From Paulinella micropora (Eukaryota; Cercozoa; Imbricatea; Euglyphida; Paulinellidae), in NCBI GenBank assembly GCA_019918135.1, contig WBZZ01000721.1, positions 132,116 through 196,115 on the forward strand: 64,000 bases of DNA, given 5' to 3'. This document shows positions 30,645 to 41,898 of the stretch, one piece after another. Both the position numbers and the translations under genes were made by a program. Numbering within the stretch: the first letter of the stretch is position 1; the number at the start of each line of letters is the position of its first letter. The notes beneath the pieces were generated by a model. That model searched no databases and was not told where the DNA came from. It saw only the letters and a list, made by a program, of their open reading frames with translations.

Positions 30645-32611
30645 GCTATGATATGTGTAGTTGGCAGCAAGCTCTTCTACTGCTTTCGCTCAACCTATGA
30701 TGATGAGTCGCCCGGGTCCTGCGATCATTCCGTCGCAATCGTTGGTCCCGTCCAGCTCACATCCCCCCCCTCCCCCGCGCCACATGCCCCCCCCCCTCCT
30801 GGCACAATCCTGTTTTTTTGGTGTAGGAATCCCACGAGCCCATGAATACCGGCGTGGAAAATCTACACGATGGAGTCCAACAGGTTCTTTCTCGTCCTCT
30901 ACCCTTCTCTCTCTCTCTCTCCCTGTCTTTTTTTGTGCTGGGAGGAAATAAAGGCACGTGTATATTTGAATGTGTAGAGTCATCCCGCAGACGACAAACC
31001 TGGTCAGGAGCTGACTCTTGTCTACGAACAAGCACAGGTCTTTTTTTTTCTCCAAGCCGTTTCCCCTCTTTCTCTCTCTCTCTTTTCTTTCTTCTTTTTT
31101 TCTTTTCTCTTCCTATCACTTCTCTTTTTCTTCCTGTTCTTCCCTTTCTTTCTCTCTCTCCCTTTCTTTCTCTCTCTCTCTCTCTCTCTCCTTATATTTT
31201 TTAAAGACTTTGAAAACTATTCATGTGTCTCGTTTGGCTTGTTTGCTAGCAACCCCCCTACCAAACACGCCGGCTGTTTCCCCGAAGCAACAATATCTAC
31301 CCCTCAGCCAAGAAACTGTGCGAATTTTGATGAATCTGGAGGGATTGAAGGACAACAAGGACATCGGAGACACTACGAAACCGGTCAGCGTAGTACTTTT
31401 TCCGAAGGAGCCCCAGGAAATCCGCCAATTGCTCCAAGCGGTCCAGCAATGCCTGCGTGGGCACACAATACTCGATTTTACGCTAGCGCCGGGAGCAGCT
31501 GTCGGATGTTATAGGGGCCTGCGCGTTCGGTGTTGTTAAGGAACTGAAGTTTAATTTTGTCTTATCAAGCGTCGGATCCAAACCTCTGACCCGATCGCGC
31601 AATTTGTCGTGGATCCGGGCCAACATCACAACTGTACGCATTACCGGCAAAGGCGTGACCGACTGCCTTTTGGCATCGCTTTTTGCAGCAAGGTTCGAAC
31701 GGCTTGCAACGCTGCAGATTCAAGACTAACCTAGCCTCTACGGGGGCACGCTGGCGGCCTGTCTCCAGAACACGGAACTGCTTCGTCATCTGTCTATCAC
31801 CGGCTGTCGGCGCTTGCTTTCCGAGCCCATCGACGGCGTGTGCCAAGCTCGTCTGCTGAAGCTGGAACATTTGCAAGTGGACCTGACTGCAACTGAACTC
31901 GTCGCTGCTGCCCCGGGTCGCTCCCTCTCGATCGACACACGCAGTGAGTGTAAGGCCACGTTTTGCGTCAATATGTCTGGGCATGAAATGACGAAAGGCT
32001 CGACTCTTCTGACCACTTGCCTACTTAATCTGACCCCCCAAGCCAAGCCTGAGCTCCGGCTCGACAACCTGAACCTGATGGGGGCCAACGCCCGGGACGA
32101 GCAATTCAAGGCTACCCAGTTTCAGAGTATGCTGATTACCCTGAGAAGCCGCATTTCACTGGAAAGACTGGTCCTGGCCTTCGGGACGTTCCCTGCTCTG
32201 CACGAAATTCTCATCCACCTGCACAACCAGCGCAGACAAAGTCCAGAGTTCTTTAGTAATAACTTTGAAATGCACTTCTACCAGCGGCTATCAGTAGTCA
32301 ACGACGGCGTGTCAGTACGCAGCGATTCAAGCTTGCTAAGCCTAAACCACCAGATTCGGTGCATACTGTTCGTGGCTCGCTAGATCGACCGGCTAAACCT
32401 GACTTTTGAAAGAATGCACGTGAACAAGTCTAGCAAACCCCTTGCCTGGATCGAAGCTGAGAAAATGTCCATCCAGTTTCTGGCGCCCTGCAATCCGGTA
32501 GTGCAGAGCGGCACTGACGAGCAATCCAACAAAAACGTATGGATAATATTGCTGACGAAATTATTTGGCTGGAAAGACGAGAAAGTGTTGGAGCGCCTGC
32601 CTTATATGTGA
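30645..32611 (+). pseudogene. Degenerate multi-exon gene, possibly leucine-rich
   Basis: Begins with the Pro-rich exon block (30645-30887). A long pyrimidine-rich intron-like tract follows to TTTGCTAG at about 31252. Coding-like sequence continues: SQETVRILMNLEGLKD...FPKEPQEIRQLLQAVQQCLRGH, then after a frame change VVKELKFNFVLSSVG... ending at TAA near 31729, and in another frame GTLAACLQNTELLRHLSITGCRRL...ARLLKLEHLQVDL... to a TAG at 32381-32383. Spaced L-x2-L-x-L/I patterns suggest leucine-rich repeats, but the match is loose. At least two frameshifts or stops make it a likely pseudogene. Confidence 0.4.
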
Positions 32612-33110
32612 AACCCTGCAACAACAAAAAAACTTACGTAAGGCCCGTGGAGATTTTTGAACAGGTTTCATGTTGGGAACAGATTGCGCAGTGGTTAGAT
32701 TGTTTTTTTTTGGGGGGGGGGGGGAGGGAGAGGGGAGGAGGAGAGAAGGAGGGGGGTTAATATGGATAGGAATCGTTGTTTTAAGTTAAACAAAATACTT
32801 TGGCTATGAACATTTTCGGCAATAGCCTCGAAGACTTTGCTGAGCCGTGAATTAAGTTTCCGGAACTCTGGCGCTGGCGGCAAAAAAAAAATCTTTTTTT
32901 TTCTTTTTTTTTTGAGGTAGCCTCCGGATTTCGCGGCCAAAATATAGCTACCGCAAAAAAATCGCCGGGCGATTGCGCGCGGGACTACTTCGACCGCAAA
33001 ATACGGCCGGCCCCCCGAATCTTTTGTTTGGGCTACTAAGGATATTTCGGCAACCATCTCGCAAACTTAATTCGTGGCTGAGCGAACGTCGGCGGGCGGG
33101 GGAGTTAAAA

Positions 33111-33145
<35 letters not shown>

Positions 33146-33423
33146 CTGTATATTTTTTCCCCCGCCCGCCGACGTTCGCTCAGCCACGAATTAAATTACC
33201 CGAACAATAGAGTTAGCTATTAAAAAAAGAAGAAGAAAAAAAAAGAGTGGCCTCCAGATTTCACGGTGAATTTTGCTGCCAACGCAAATTCGTCAGAATA
33301 TCCAGTGAATTGGGTCTGTAAAAAAACAGATTGGCCGCAAAGTATGGTCCGAACCGGGAAACTTTAGTGACAGAAAACATGTTAGAATATCTTTCTTTAC
33401 TTCACTAATACTGTTTTGTAGAC
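32612..33423. repeat. Noncoding stretch with G run and foldback
   Basis: Contains a G-rich run (about 32711-32756) and two diverged copies of a GTRGCCTCCRGATTTC-like segment (about 32918 and 33248). Between them is the perfect inverted repeat annotated separately. No gene. Confidence 0.6.
33067..33194. repeat. 37-bp perfect inverted repeat around an (AT)n core
   Basis: Arms 33067-33103 and 33158-33194 are exact complements. The 54-base loop holds about 28 bases of alternating AT. It could form a long hairpin or cruciform and resembles the ends of a foldback-type or MITE-like repeat, but no target duplication was found. Confidence 0.85.
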
Positions 33424-34776
33424 TCAGCGGAGCTCGTGAAGCCACATGCGAGCAGTGCTCCCCAGCTCGCGGTCAGGCAGGCCTAGCATAAGCTCTGCTA
33501 GGGCCACCCAGTCACCAAGCGTAGTCAAAGTCAGGAACCGTGTGTGACCCACGGGCCGCTCGGCCGAGACCTTCCCCAACTGCAGCGAGTAGGTTATGTC
33601 AGCCGAGCCTTCCGAGATCTGTGGGGTGGACAACAAATACTTTTCTGCGGCTGACCTTGGGCGTAATTCTCATCCATGAAGAAAACCGCTTCTGCTTGAG
33701 GAGGTTGATTCTTCAATGTCATGGAGCGAGTTTGTCTAGTAGTTGGTGCCGCTGGGCGATTGTTACGCCTCTTTGGTTTCTTTCCGTCGCCAACAGCTTG
33801 CGAGCTGTTCGGGGGAGCGCTGCCTTCGCCTTCGGCAGCTCCTTCATTTTCGACGTTTCTTTGCCGCGCGACATACACTTCGGCAGCTCCTTCATTTTCG
33901 ACGTTCTTTGCCGCGCGACATACACAAAAGCTCCTATAACTGCCAGACCAGTTACAACTGCTGCGATATTTCTTTTGGCAATTGTCCATGCATTGCCCGC
34001 GCTTGCCGTATTGTCGCTACTAGTTCCTGCAGCGTTTGATGCCTGGTTATTCTGACCTGCGCCTGCCGTATTGTCGCTACTAGTTCCTGTACCGTCAGAT
34101 TCCTGGTTTTTCTGGTCTTCTTCAGTCGAATCGTCTTCTAGTTCTACCTCTTCATCGCTTTCTTCGTCACCTCCTTTCGTTTGGTTCGATATGCTACTGA
34201 TAGGTCGTGCGCCGTCTGATGCCTGCTCTTCTTGCACCTCACGCATTGCAATTTGCAAGGCCCGTTGCGTTTCCTCTTCACAGTCGGAAGAAGCAGACCG
34301 ACAGTAACTCATAAGAGTGGTCATGTTTTGCCAGCAATTGTCCGGCATGTCATCGGATTCTGCTGCACTGTTCAGAAATCTACTGATAGGCACGGGACTT
34401 GCGAGTGAAATACTACTCTGTTCGTTGTGAAAAGTACTTGAAGTTGCGGGCCATATAAGCTCAGTATTTCCGCTGGGGATGTGGGATGAAGTTACGTAAA
34501 TATACGTTATGCCGCCTGCGATAGAGAGGATGCTTAACACAAAGCCTGCCGATATTAACTTTCTGGGAACCGTCTTGCTTCCTGGGATAGATTGCAGTTT
34601 TGGTTGGTTCAACAAATCGATTGTTAGTAATTCTTGCAACTGGGATTCAAGGAGCAAGAATTTAGCAAGTTGTTTATATTGGTCAGCAACCCAATTGCCT
34701 TCAGAAGAGCAGAGTAGTCCTCGGCTGCCCGCTTTTTCCTGCCGCCGACTGCTTTAGCAGCTTTGTTTGTGTTCAT
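33424..34776 (-). pseudogene. Broken gene for a membrane protein
   Basis: ATG at 34776 starts MNTNKAAKAVGGRKKRAAED (basic). A frame change near 34700 leads to QELLTIDLLNQPKLQ and a hydrophobic segment LISAGFVLSILSIAGGITY. A long Ser/Asp/Glu-rich region follows, then a second hydrophobic segment IAAVVTGLAVIGAFVYVA. Downstream, a 48-bp segment is duplicated in tandem (33834-33881 and 33882-33928). The second copy lacks one T, which shifts the frame; coding resumes as NVENEGAAEGEGSAPP...RQTRSMTLKNQPPQ and, after another change, GKVSAERPVGHTRFLTLTTLGDW... to the stop. Two-pass membrane topology is likely. The family is unknown. Confidence 0.4.
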
Positions 34777-35587
34777 TGCTTTCTTCCTTTGTTCTTTAAA
34801 GTAAGCACTATGTAAAATGTGTTTACCTGTGTTATGTTTCTCCTGCTCGCCTCCCTTCGGTGCCAGCCAGTACAGAAAAGAAGTAAAAACAATACTAGAG
34901 AAAGTGTGGAAGAGGCGTGAGAAGGAGCGCTTAGGCGGGTGCAGAATCAGAGTTGGCGAGAAACAAAAAAAATCACTCCTCTAATTTAACAGCAAGATCT
35001 GGCCTAGTCCACGTAAAGCACCAATATCTTCTTTAATGAATTACGGCAAAAAAAAAGGTATGCTCCCCCTTCCTGCAGAGGTGGAGAGAGAGGGAGGGGG
35101 GGGGGGGAGATAAGAGAGGAGGAGAAAACGCATGCACTGGTTAGAGGAAGCTCCCTCTCGCCACTCCCGCGGCTCCCCCCCTCTTTGTCTTCTCCCTTCT
35201 ATCTTTTCCCACTGCAATAATGAACAAAACCTGAGAAAGATGGGGAGGTGGGGGGCCGCGCGACGGCCCCCCCCCCCAACCCCTCTGTCTCCCCCCCCCC
35301 CCCTTGTGTGCAGTATCTCGCAACAGCGTTTGCACCCCAAACTTCCTCTCTCTCCCCTTCCGCCGTCCGTGGCTTCCCCCCCCCCCCCGCCACACCGTCC
35401 CTTTCCCTACTTCATTTTCTTTTTTCTCAGGAGGATACATATATTTCTGCTGCCTTACTCTTTTCTTCGCTATAGGTATGTGTGTGCATCTGGTGTATTA
35501 CACTTGCTTTGCAAAAAACCTTTTTTTTTCTTTACCTTTTCTTTTTTCTTTTGCTGTTCTCACTCTTGTGTGCAGAAGCGCCCCTCC
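34777..35587. other. Low-complexity spacer with possible intron
   Basis: Contains C-rich runs (35266-35276, 35291-35303, 35377-35388) and a T/C-rich tract. TATAG|GTATGT at about 35474 and TCTTGTGTGCAG at about 35574 look like splice donor and acceptor of a roughly 95-bp intron just before the GC-rich gene. The proline-rich ORF across it is composition-driven. Confidence 0.4.
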
Positions 35588-37960
35588 ATGCACTCCCCGC
35601 GGCAGCTGTGGCTGCTGTTCTCGCTAGGCAAGCCGAACCAGTGGTTCGTCACGGACTTTGCGTCGCGCTTGGCGCTGCTCAGGGCGAAAATGCAGTCGCA
35701 GCAGCTGCAGGAGATCGGCACACGTTGTTTCAGCGTGGACAGCGCCAGGCACAGATTGTTCGGGCACGACGTGGTTGAAATTACAGTCTTCGCGCCCGCG
35801 CCCATCCGAGCAGCCACGGGCTGTGTGACTAGTACGATCGCCGACGGGAACGCGGGCAGCGACGAAACGGCCCGCACATTACGAGCGGCGTTCAGCTCGT
35901 GCCAGTCAGCAGAGGAGCGGCTGCGGCTGGCCAGCGCGCTGCTGGGGTGCGGCGCGTTCCAGACTGCTAGTGGGCTCGGCAGCGGGCACTTGTGCTTGGC
36001 CGAGGTGTTGCTGGACGTCTGCGGCAGCCAAGCACAGCCGCCCGCGCAGCTCGCGACCGTGCTGTTGCTGTGGCTGCTCGCTCGCCCGTGCACCTCCAAC
36101 GCTTGCACCAGCATGCTGCCAGCGCGCGAGTGGGTGCAGCTAGCGCTAACCGCCTGCGCTGCGTTGGCGGTGACAACGCCGCCGCGCCCGACAATGGTGA
36201 CTTCCATTGACCTCAAGGATAGCGTGCTGCATCGCCTGGCGCAGTTCCGGCTGCTGGCGTCGCGTGCCACAGAGACGCCCGCCTGGGCCGTGCTGTGGCT
36301 GCTGTGGCACGCCAGCTCTCCGGTGCCAGCAGAGGCTTGGCCGTCGTCCGTAGCCAGTTCAGCACCCGCAGAGTGGGAGCTGTGCCAAGCGCTGTCGGTA
36401 GCAGCTGGACTGCCGTGGGCCGAAACAGCCAGGCCCTCGGCGCTCGACACAGCGCTAGACTGGCTCCGCCAGCCCGCGCCGGCGCCAGTGGCCCTCACCG
36501 ACAGCAGCAGCAGCTGTTTGGTGCCCAACCTCGTGCGCGGCGCGCTGTTGCCGAGCTGCGGCTGGTGCGAACCGACGGCGCGCCCTTGGTTGGGGTAGCC
36601 CCGCGCGTGGGAGCCCGCGGCGGCGGCGGGCTGCCGGGAAGGACGATTTCGCGGCCGACGCGCGCTGTTTCGCCCAACATCTTTCGTGGTACCAGGAACT
36701 GTCGGCCGCCACGGCGCAGGACGTGGACGCGCTGTTCGAGCTGGCGCTACTCGTGGCGTGCTGCCGCGGCCCCCGGGTGCCCCTCAGAAAGCTGCCGGAC
36801 ACCCCGCTGCTCGTGGCCCTGCAAACTGTCTGGCAGCGGGCAGGCTGGCTGGATGGGGACGAACAGCTCTCGCTGGCCGCGGCACCGCCGTTTCGCTTCT
36901 GGTTGCGCCTAGCGGGCTCCCTCGAGGGGGCGCCCGGGGAGGGCCGGGGGGCGCCAGCGGTCTCGGCCAAACAGGTAGCCGCGCGCGTCGCCGGCAAGGG
37001 CGCCTGCCGCCGCTGGTTGTACGAGCGGCTGGTCCAGCCCACAGCGCGCTGCGCCGTGACGGCCGAAGACCGCGACGCTGGTCTGGCGCACCTGTGGCTG
37101 CGCGCGCGCATCGCGGGCGCGCGCCTTAGCAGAAACGCCGACAACCTGACGCTGTGGCTGGACCAAGCGGGCCCGGCCACCGAGCGCGCCCTGCAATTGG
37201 TGCGGGCCCTCGGGCTCGGCGCCGACTCCCGCACCCTGCCGGCGGCCGGCGCGTTGTCGCAGCTGCAGTGCGCCAGGAAAGACTCGGCGCCCGAAGGCGG
37301 CCAATCGCGTTTCCCCAGCTGGCCGCTGCCCAGGACAGTCGAGGGTTGGGGCGAGGGCGCCTTCACGTGGGAACACCTGCTGCAGGCGGAGGCCGGCTGT
37401 CCTAGCGACAGTATCGACTGGACACTGTCGGGGCGGGCGGCGCAGCGCGTGTGGTGGTCCACGTTCTGGCAACTGCAAGCAATCGACGGCGTCCGGACAC
37501 TCGTACTCACACAGACACGGCCGGACTGGTGCGAGTGGCTAGCCAGGGTGCACCCGTGCTTCACGCCGGCCGGCATCTTCGTGCCCGGGCCCGGGCCGCC
37601 CTTGCCGAAGTTGGCGGTCATCGACTCTGCGAGTGTCTGCTGCTGGCAGGAGCACCACGAGGGGCCGACATCCATGGCCAGCGCGCGAGAAAGCGTGGCT
37701 GCCCTCAGGGCGTCGCGGCTGGTAGTCTGGGCCGGTGGGGGCCCAGCGGCGGCAGTCGACCTGCTGGGCCGGCTGGACTTTGGCAGAGTAGTGCTGGACG
37801 GCGACTGCCCGCCAGCGCCGCCGGGCGCGTGGGGCGCGCGGCGGCACAGGCTCGCGTACTCGCCGGGCAACGCCATCTGCCGCGCGCAGCCCTGGACACA
37901 GTACCGGCCTTCGCCGTTACACCTGTGGGGCTCGCTGCAGCGGTCATCTTCAACCCGCTT
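35588..37960 (+). pseudogene. GC-rich broken gene, possible degenerate SNF2-like ATPase
   Basis: ATG at 35588, just after an acceptor-like CAG, opens a very GC-rich frame (MHSPRQLWLLFSLGK...). The frame changes near 36520 and 36630 and then stays open to about 37920, roughly 780 codons overall. The last third (37486-37900) has RTLVLTQTRP, then KLAVIDSA, ALRASRLVVW, LDFGRVVLDGDC and RHRLAYSPGN. The order and spacing recall SNF2 helicase motifs (motif II would be VLDEAH, motif III LTGTP), but no Walker A GKT is visible and DEAH is DGDC. A catalytically dead or pseudogenised SNF2 relative is therefore a guess. Codon use is far more GC-biased than in any neighbour, suggesting foreign or viral-type origin. 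Confidence 0.4.
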
Positions 37961-38494
37961 GATGACAACCGACTGTGGGTCGCCCCGTGCCAATGGTCGA
38001 ATTCTTGTCAATACCAACACCCACGCCAGGGTCAAGAACGGGTGGAACCAATAAAATGGTATATCCACCGTTGGTACGTGGGGCGATCCAAGGTGAAGAG
38101 GGATGGCAAATGGGTCCTCAACCCTAAGGACAACCACCACGAAGGCATCCGAATTCCCGACGTCCATCCCGATGGGACGACGTACTTCTTGCCGCCCGGG
38201 CAAGACCCGCCCTGGCTGTCCCAGTACTCAACCGAGGCCAAAGCTCGGGTGGAAAGGTACCGAAGCCAGGGCAGGAAGTACGACAAAGTGGCATGCTATA
38301 TGCTCGGGAAAGAACACCTGATCGGTACCTTACATACACATACACACCCTCTCAGACCTCAGATGCCCCTATGCTCCATGCAGGCGTCAAAAAGGCGAAG
38401 ACGGGAAACAAGAGACCCAAGAACAAATAACCGTCCACACCCGAGTCAACGACACGTGGTGCCTCGCCCTCGGAAGCGTTCTCCTTGCTCCTGA
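37920..38494 (+). pseudogene. Element 2 Gag, C-terminal part after the insertion
   Basis: The frame reads GLAAAVIFNPLDDNRLWVAP, then CQWSNSCQYQH (C-x5-C-x3-H, 37988-38020), the second half of a CCCH finger like those in elements 1 and 3. WYIHRWYVGRSKVKRDGKWV and a basic tail (KRRRRETRDPR) follow, to a stop at 38494. Composition changes from very GC-rich to average just before it, marking the right edge of the inserted block near 37.9 kb. Assignment to element 2 is inferred from position and the zinc motif. Confidence 0.45.
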
Positions 38495-38851
38495 GTGGGA
38501 CAGATAGGCCAAGAGCAGCCTACCGTAGTGGCTCCGACTCTTCTTTTCAAGGTCCCGGCTCAATCGCCGACCGAAACTCTGTATAGTCCCATAGAGGCTA
38601 CGACCTCACCGATAGAGGATAGCGTTGAGACGAGGGATAAGGATATAGTGATGGGTAGCGACGACAACCGTCGGGAACGTGTACCGAACGAGCCAGACAC
38701 GGTCGCTAACCTTACCATAGAGGTCGGTTTACCCAATCCCTTCCCTAAAGACACCGTCGCAAAGGCGACGCCGGCTGTAGATCCTGACACGATCACATCA
38801 AGTATACATGTGATGGGGGGGCACCCAACAAGCCCTCGGACCCTCGCGTAA

Positions 38852-39709
38852 GACGCGCGAGGCCTATCAGTGTCCGGCAGGTAGAAAAACCCGCCCCTTT
38901 TGTGAACAAGGTAAATAAAGTATATGCAGGGGCACGCTCATATGATATATACTCAGGGCCGACCCTATTAGATCGGCGTACCAGCTTGACAAGGGGTACG
39001 GTCATTAGATCCGATGTCAATCATCCACGCATATCACGCCCCGACAAGGCTGTCCCATCACCGCCGGTCGGATACACCCCTTCACCTTTCCAAGTGGCAA
39101 CCACTATGGTCCTACCCGCCACAAGGGGTGACAAAGCCATCGCCCCGGCAGTCATTCGCCAAATGGGTCTCACTCGATTGCACGACTCTGACCGACTCGG
39201 AGTGACGGCGCGATCACAAGCGCGACAGTCCGCCGAGACAGAGTTAAGACAGGCACCCGAGCCGAACCGGTAGACCTCCCACCGGCGGAGGCACGGGACA
39301 TGAGCTGCACCAGATTATACTGGAAAGAGCTCAAGGGCTACCTAGATACCGGAAATGATAGCATGGCCCAAATCGCATTCGCGGGCAAACGTTTCATAGA
39401 CAAATATTGACGTCTGTTTGATTTTACTAAGACAGGCCCGCTCGGATATATCCGGGGTGCCAACGACGAACGGAGCGCGATCGTAGGACGTGTCCCGTTG
39501 ACAGTCGAATCCCGTCCGAGATGTCTTATACCGTTCATGTCTTGGTCGCCCCGGCCTTCCCAGGCACTATCGTTTTGGGCAAACCCGATCTCAAAATGAT
39601 GGATGCGCAGCTTATGCTGGGACAGGATATCATCAAATATGGACGTGGACGACATGAGTCTGAATTCTCGATCCTAAAATCGGAAACGGACCTCCCACGA
39701 CGGCGGTAG
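38852..39709 (+). pseudogene. Element 2 linker and aspartic protease
   Basis: After a linker rich in Pro/Asp/Arg, the frame codes WKELKGYLDTGNDSMAQIAFAGKRF (about 39324-39397). This includes the catalytic DTG of retroviral-type aspartic proteases, followed by NDSM where element 1 has NDTL and element 3 NDTM. A TGA at 39408 and a frame change near 39520 precede MSYTVHVLVAPAFPGTIVLG and LGQDIIKYG, the C-terminal half of the fold. It would cut the Gag-Pol polyprotein. This copy is broken. Confidence 0.65.
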
Positions 39710-39803
39710 GGCTCAGGTCACACTAATACCACCGGCCCCTCCATTACACTATGATGGACACCTCGCCGAGCAACCTCGTCTTACCCCACAGGGTACGGCA
39801 TGG

Positions 39804-40679
39804 GTGTACGCCAATGTATACATCCCAGAGCCGGATGACAAGCCACCCGACCCATGGGAGGACTTTGGAGAACTCGCGGCCAAGAGGGAAGCTCAGATCT
39901 TACTCCTGAAGCGTCAGGAAGACTCGTGGCATGGCTTCGACCAGCCGGGTCAACTGAACAAGGAGGTCCACCAATACGTGCGGGTCAAAACAAGCTTAGT
40001 ATATCATGCTTCCAAAAGGCTGACGGAGGATGACGACGTCATGCTAAAGCTGAAGCAATGGTATCAAGGCATAGGCCCGATGCAGCCGGAAAGCTTAACG
40101 GCGGTGCCCAAAATACTATCCGACCGCCTCGACCGGGGCAAAGACATCACAATTATCCTTCCAACTCATCCCACCGTCATGTGGTGGAGAGATGTTTTGG
40201 ATCGGGTGATCGATGATCCTATTCCAATACCTAGCCGACAGTCCAAACCCCTTATGGCATTTCGCTTGGGGTCCGTTAAGGACGGGTTAGCATACCGTAC
40301 CAAGCTAATGACCCGTAAGGTCGATGACTTACGGGAAGAGGCATTCCAAATCTTCCCCGGCTTCTACCATAAGTCCGCGGCGAAACAATATGCCGAAATG
40401 ATCACCGATCTACAGGAGTTTGCCTCTTGGAACACTCAATCCTCCACGCGATACCCTGGCCGGGACGCGAAGGACGAGGTTGAAGACCCGGACTCCATAC
40501 TTGAGTACCCGGATGACCCACGGGACCAAAAACCCGTCGAGGACATCATTGACGAGGTCATGGCGCGACAACAGGGGTCGCCAGGCTTTGTCCGGGACCT
40601 CAAGGCCCAATTCCTTAAGAGCAAAAGCTGTTCGGCCCACTTGTCGCTGGCGGGGTGGCCCATGCTGCCGCCAGGATAG
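39804..40679 (+). CDS. Element 2 conserved block between protease and RT
   Basis: A 291-codon frame. The central part KDITIILPTHPTVMWWRDVLDRVIDDPIPIPSR...FRLGSVKDGLAYRTKL...FPGFYHKSAAKQYAEMI (about 40133-40420) aligns without large gaps to the equivalent regions of elements 1 and 3. Invariant features are ILP/VLP, the D-x-P-I-P-x-P-S-R motif, the R-L/M-G stretch and G-F-Y-x-K/R-x-A-x-x-Q-Y-A. The acidic tail leads to RT. No known Ty3/gypsy module of this kind comes to mind; it may be a capsid-release or RT-N-terminal extension domain. Function unknown. Confidence 0.7.
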   Translation: MYANVYIPEPDDKPPDPWEDFGELAAKREAQILLLKRQEDSWHGFDQPGQLNKEVHQYVRVKTSLVYHASKRLTEDDDVMLKLKQWYQGIGPMQPESLTAVPKILSDRLDRGKDITIILPTHPTVMWWRDVLDRVIDDPIPIPSRQSKPLMAFRLGSVKDGLAYRTKLMTRKVDDLREEAFQIFPGFYHKSAAKQYAEMITDLQEFASWNTQSSTRYPGRDAKDEVEDPDSILEYPDDPRDQKPVEDIIDEVMARQQGSPGFVRDLKAQFLKSKSCSAHLSLAGWPMLPPG

Positions 40680-40820
40680 AACGACAAGTCGGACAGACTA
40701 TGCCCCGCCTCAAAGGATCACGCCTCAGTTACAAAGAATAACAGATCTGCGAGGAAATGGTGCAGGACATATTAGCCAAGCGACTGATCGACCGACGAAC
40801 CATCGTGGTCGGAATTCCGA

Positions 40821-41861
40821 TTGCCGGTCAGACTGGCTCCAAAGCCGGATGGCATACAGCGCTTGTGCATCAACTACACCAGGCTGAACAAGATCATTAA
40901 GAGCGTCGAGGCCCCTATCCCTCGTATGCGAGATGGTCTTAACAAGCTTCGGCAGGCCAAGTTCTTTACCAAACTCGACCTAAAGAACGGTTTTTGGAAT
41001 ATACCGCTCGAGGCGGAAAGCCGTCCGTTGACTGCCTTCGCCGTCGGGGGGAGACTGTATCAGTGGACAGTCCTCCCGATGGGACTGAAGACGGCCCCGG
41101 CAATATTTCAGGACTGTATGAACCAGGCTCTATCGGACCCGAAATATGGGGACGCCCAATTCAAAGAGACCTACGGCCATACAAACCTATCCAGCTTCTT
41201 TTATATCGACGACATTGTCATTTACTCCAATACGGAGGCGGAACACCTGGCTCGTGTGTCAGATGTGTTGCGTCGTTTGGAGGCCTTCGGCCTGAAGCTG
41301 AACCTAGAGAAGTGCTCGTTCGCAAACGATCACATCGACCATCTAGGATACAGGGTACAGGGGGGCGAGATAGTGCTAAAGCCGGAGAAGCGGGACGCCA
41401 TTCGATCCCTCCCGCGCCCTAACACACGCACAGCGCTACACTCTTTCCTCTGTATGGAAGTCTATTCCGAATTCATTCCAAACTTCCAAGACTTCGTCAA
41501 ACCTCTGCGGGATTTCTGCCTTAAGGTGACCCGTACGGGGAGTGGCCACCCGCGGCCGAAGAGACGTATAACAAGTTGAAGGAAGCTTTGACCAGAGACC
41601 CTCTTAGAGGGCGGGTCAGTCCTAATACTATCCGATTTCGAAAAGCGCTTTGTACTCGCTACTGACGCATCCAAATATGCAGTCGGGGCGGTATTACAGC
41701 AATACGACTCTGCTCACAAGCAACTCCGGCCAATTATGTTCGTCAGCAAAAAGCTGACCCCTGAACAGGTGAACTACTGCACACGGCAACGCGAAGCGTT
41801 AGCGATAGTGTGGGCGTTCAGCCGGCTGCGAGAGTACTTGTGGGCGCGCCGAATATACTAG
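40821..41861 (+). pseudogene. Element 2 reverse transcriptase-RNase H
   Basis: RT: PKPDGIQRLCINYTRLNK, FFTKLDLKNGFWNIPL, QWTVLPMGLKTAPAIFQ and FFYIDDIVIYSN (catalytic YIDD), in one frame to 41579. The RNase H segment FVLATDASKYAVGAVLQQ...NYCTRQREALAIVWAF (41645-41820) lies in another frame and the joint to integrase has a stop near 41860. At least two frame breaks make this copy defective. It would copy element RNA into cDNA. Confidence 0.85.
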
Positions 41862-41898
41862 TCCAGTCCAAACCGACCATGCCAACCTGAGATGGCTC

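Noticed and set aside
35132..35587. N-terminal extension of the GC-rich ORF
   Set aside because: It is a translation of poly(C/T) tracts with a splice-acceptor-like signal before the ATG at 35588; protein composition is that of low-complexity DNA.
35560..38203. Long minus-strand ORFs opposite the GC-rich gene
   Set aside because: Antisense ORFs are expected in very GC-rich DNA; no motifs, and the plus frame has the better protein character.
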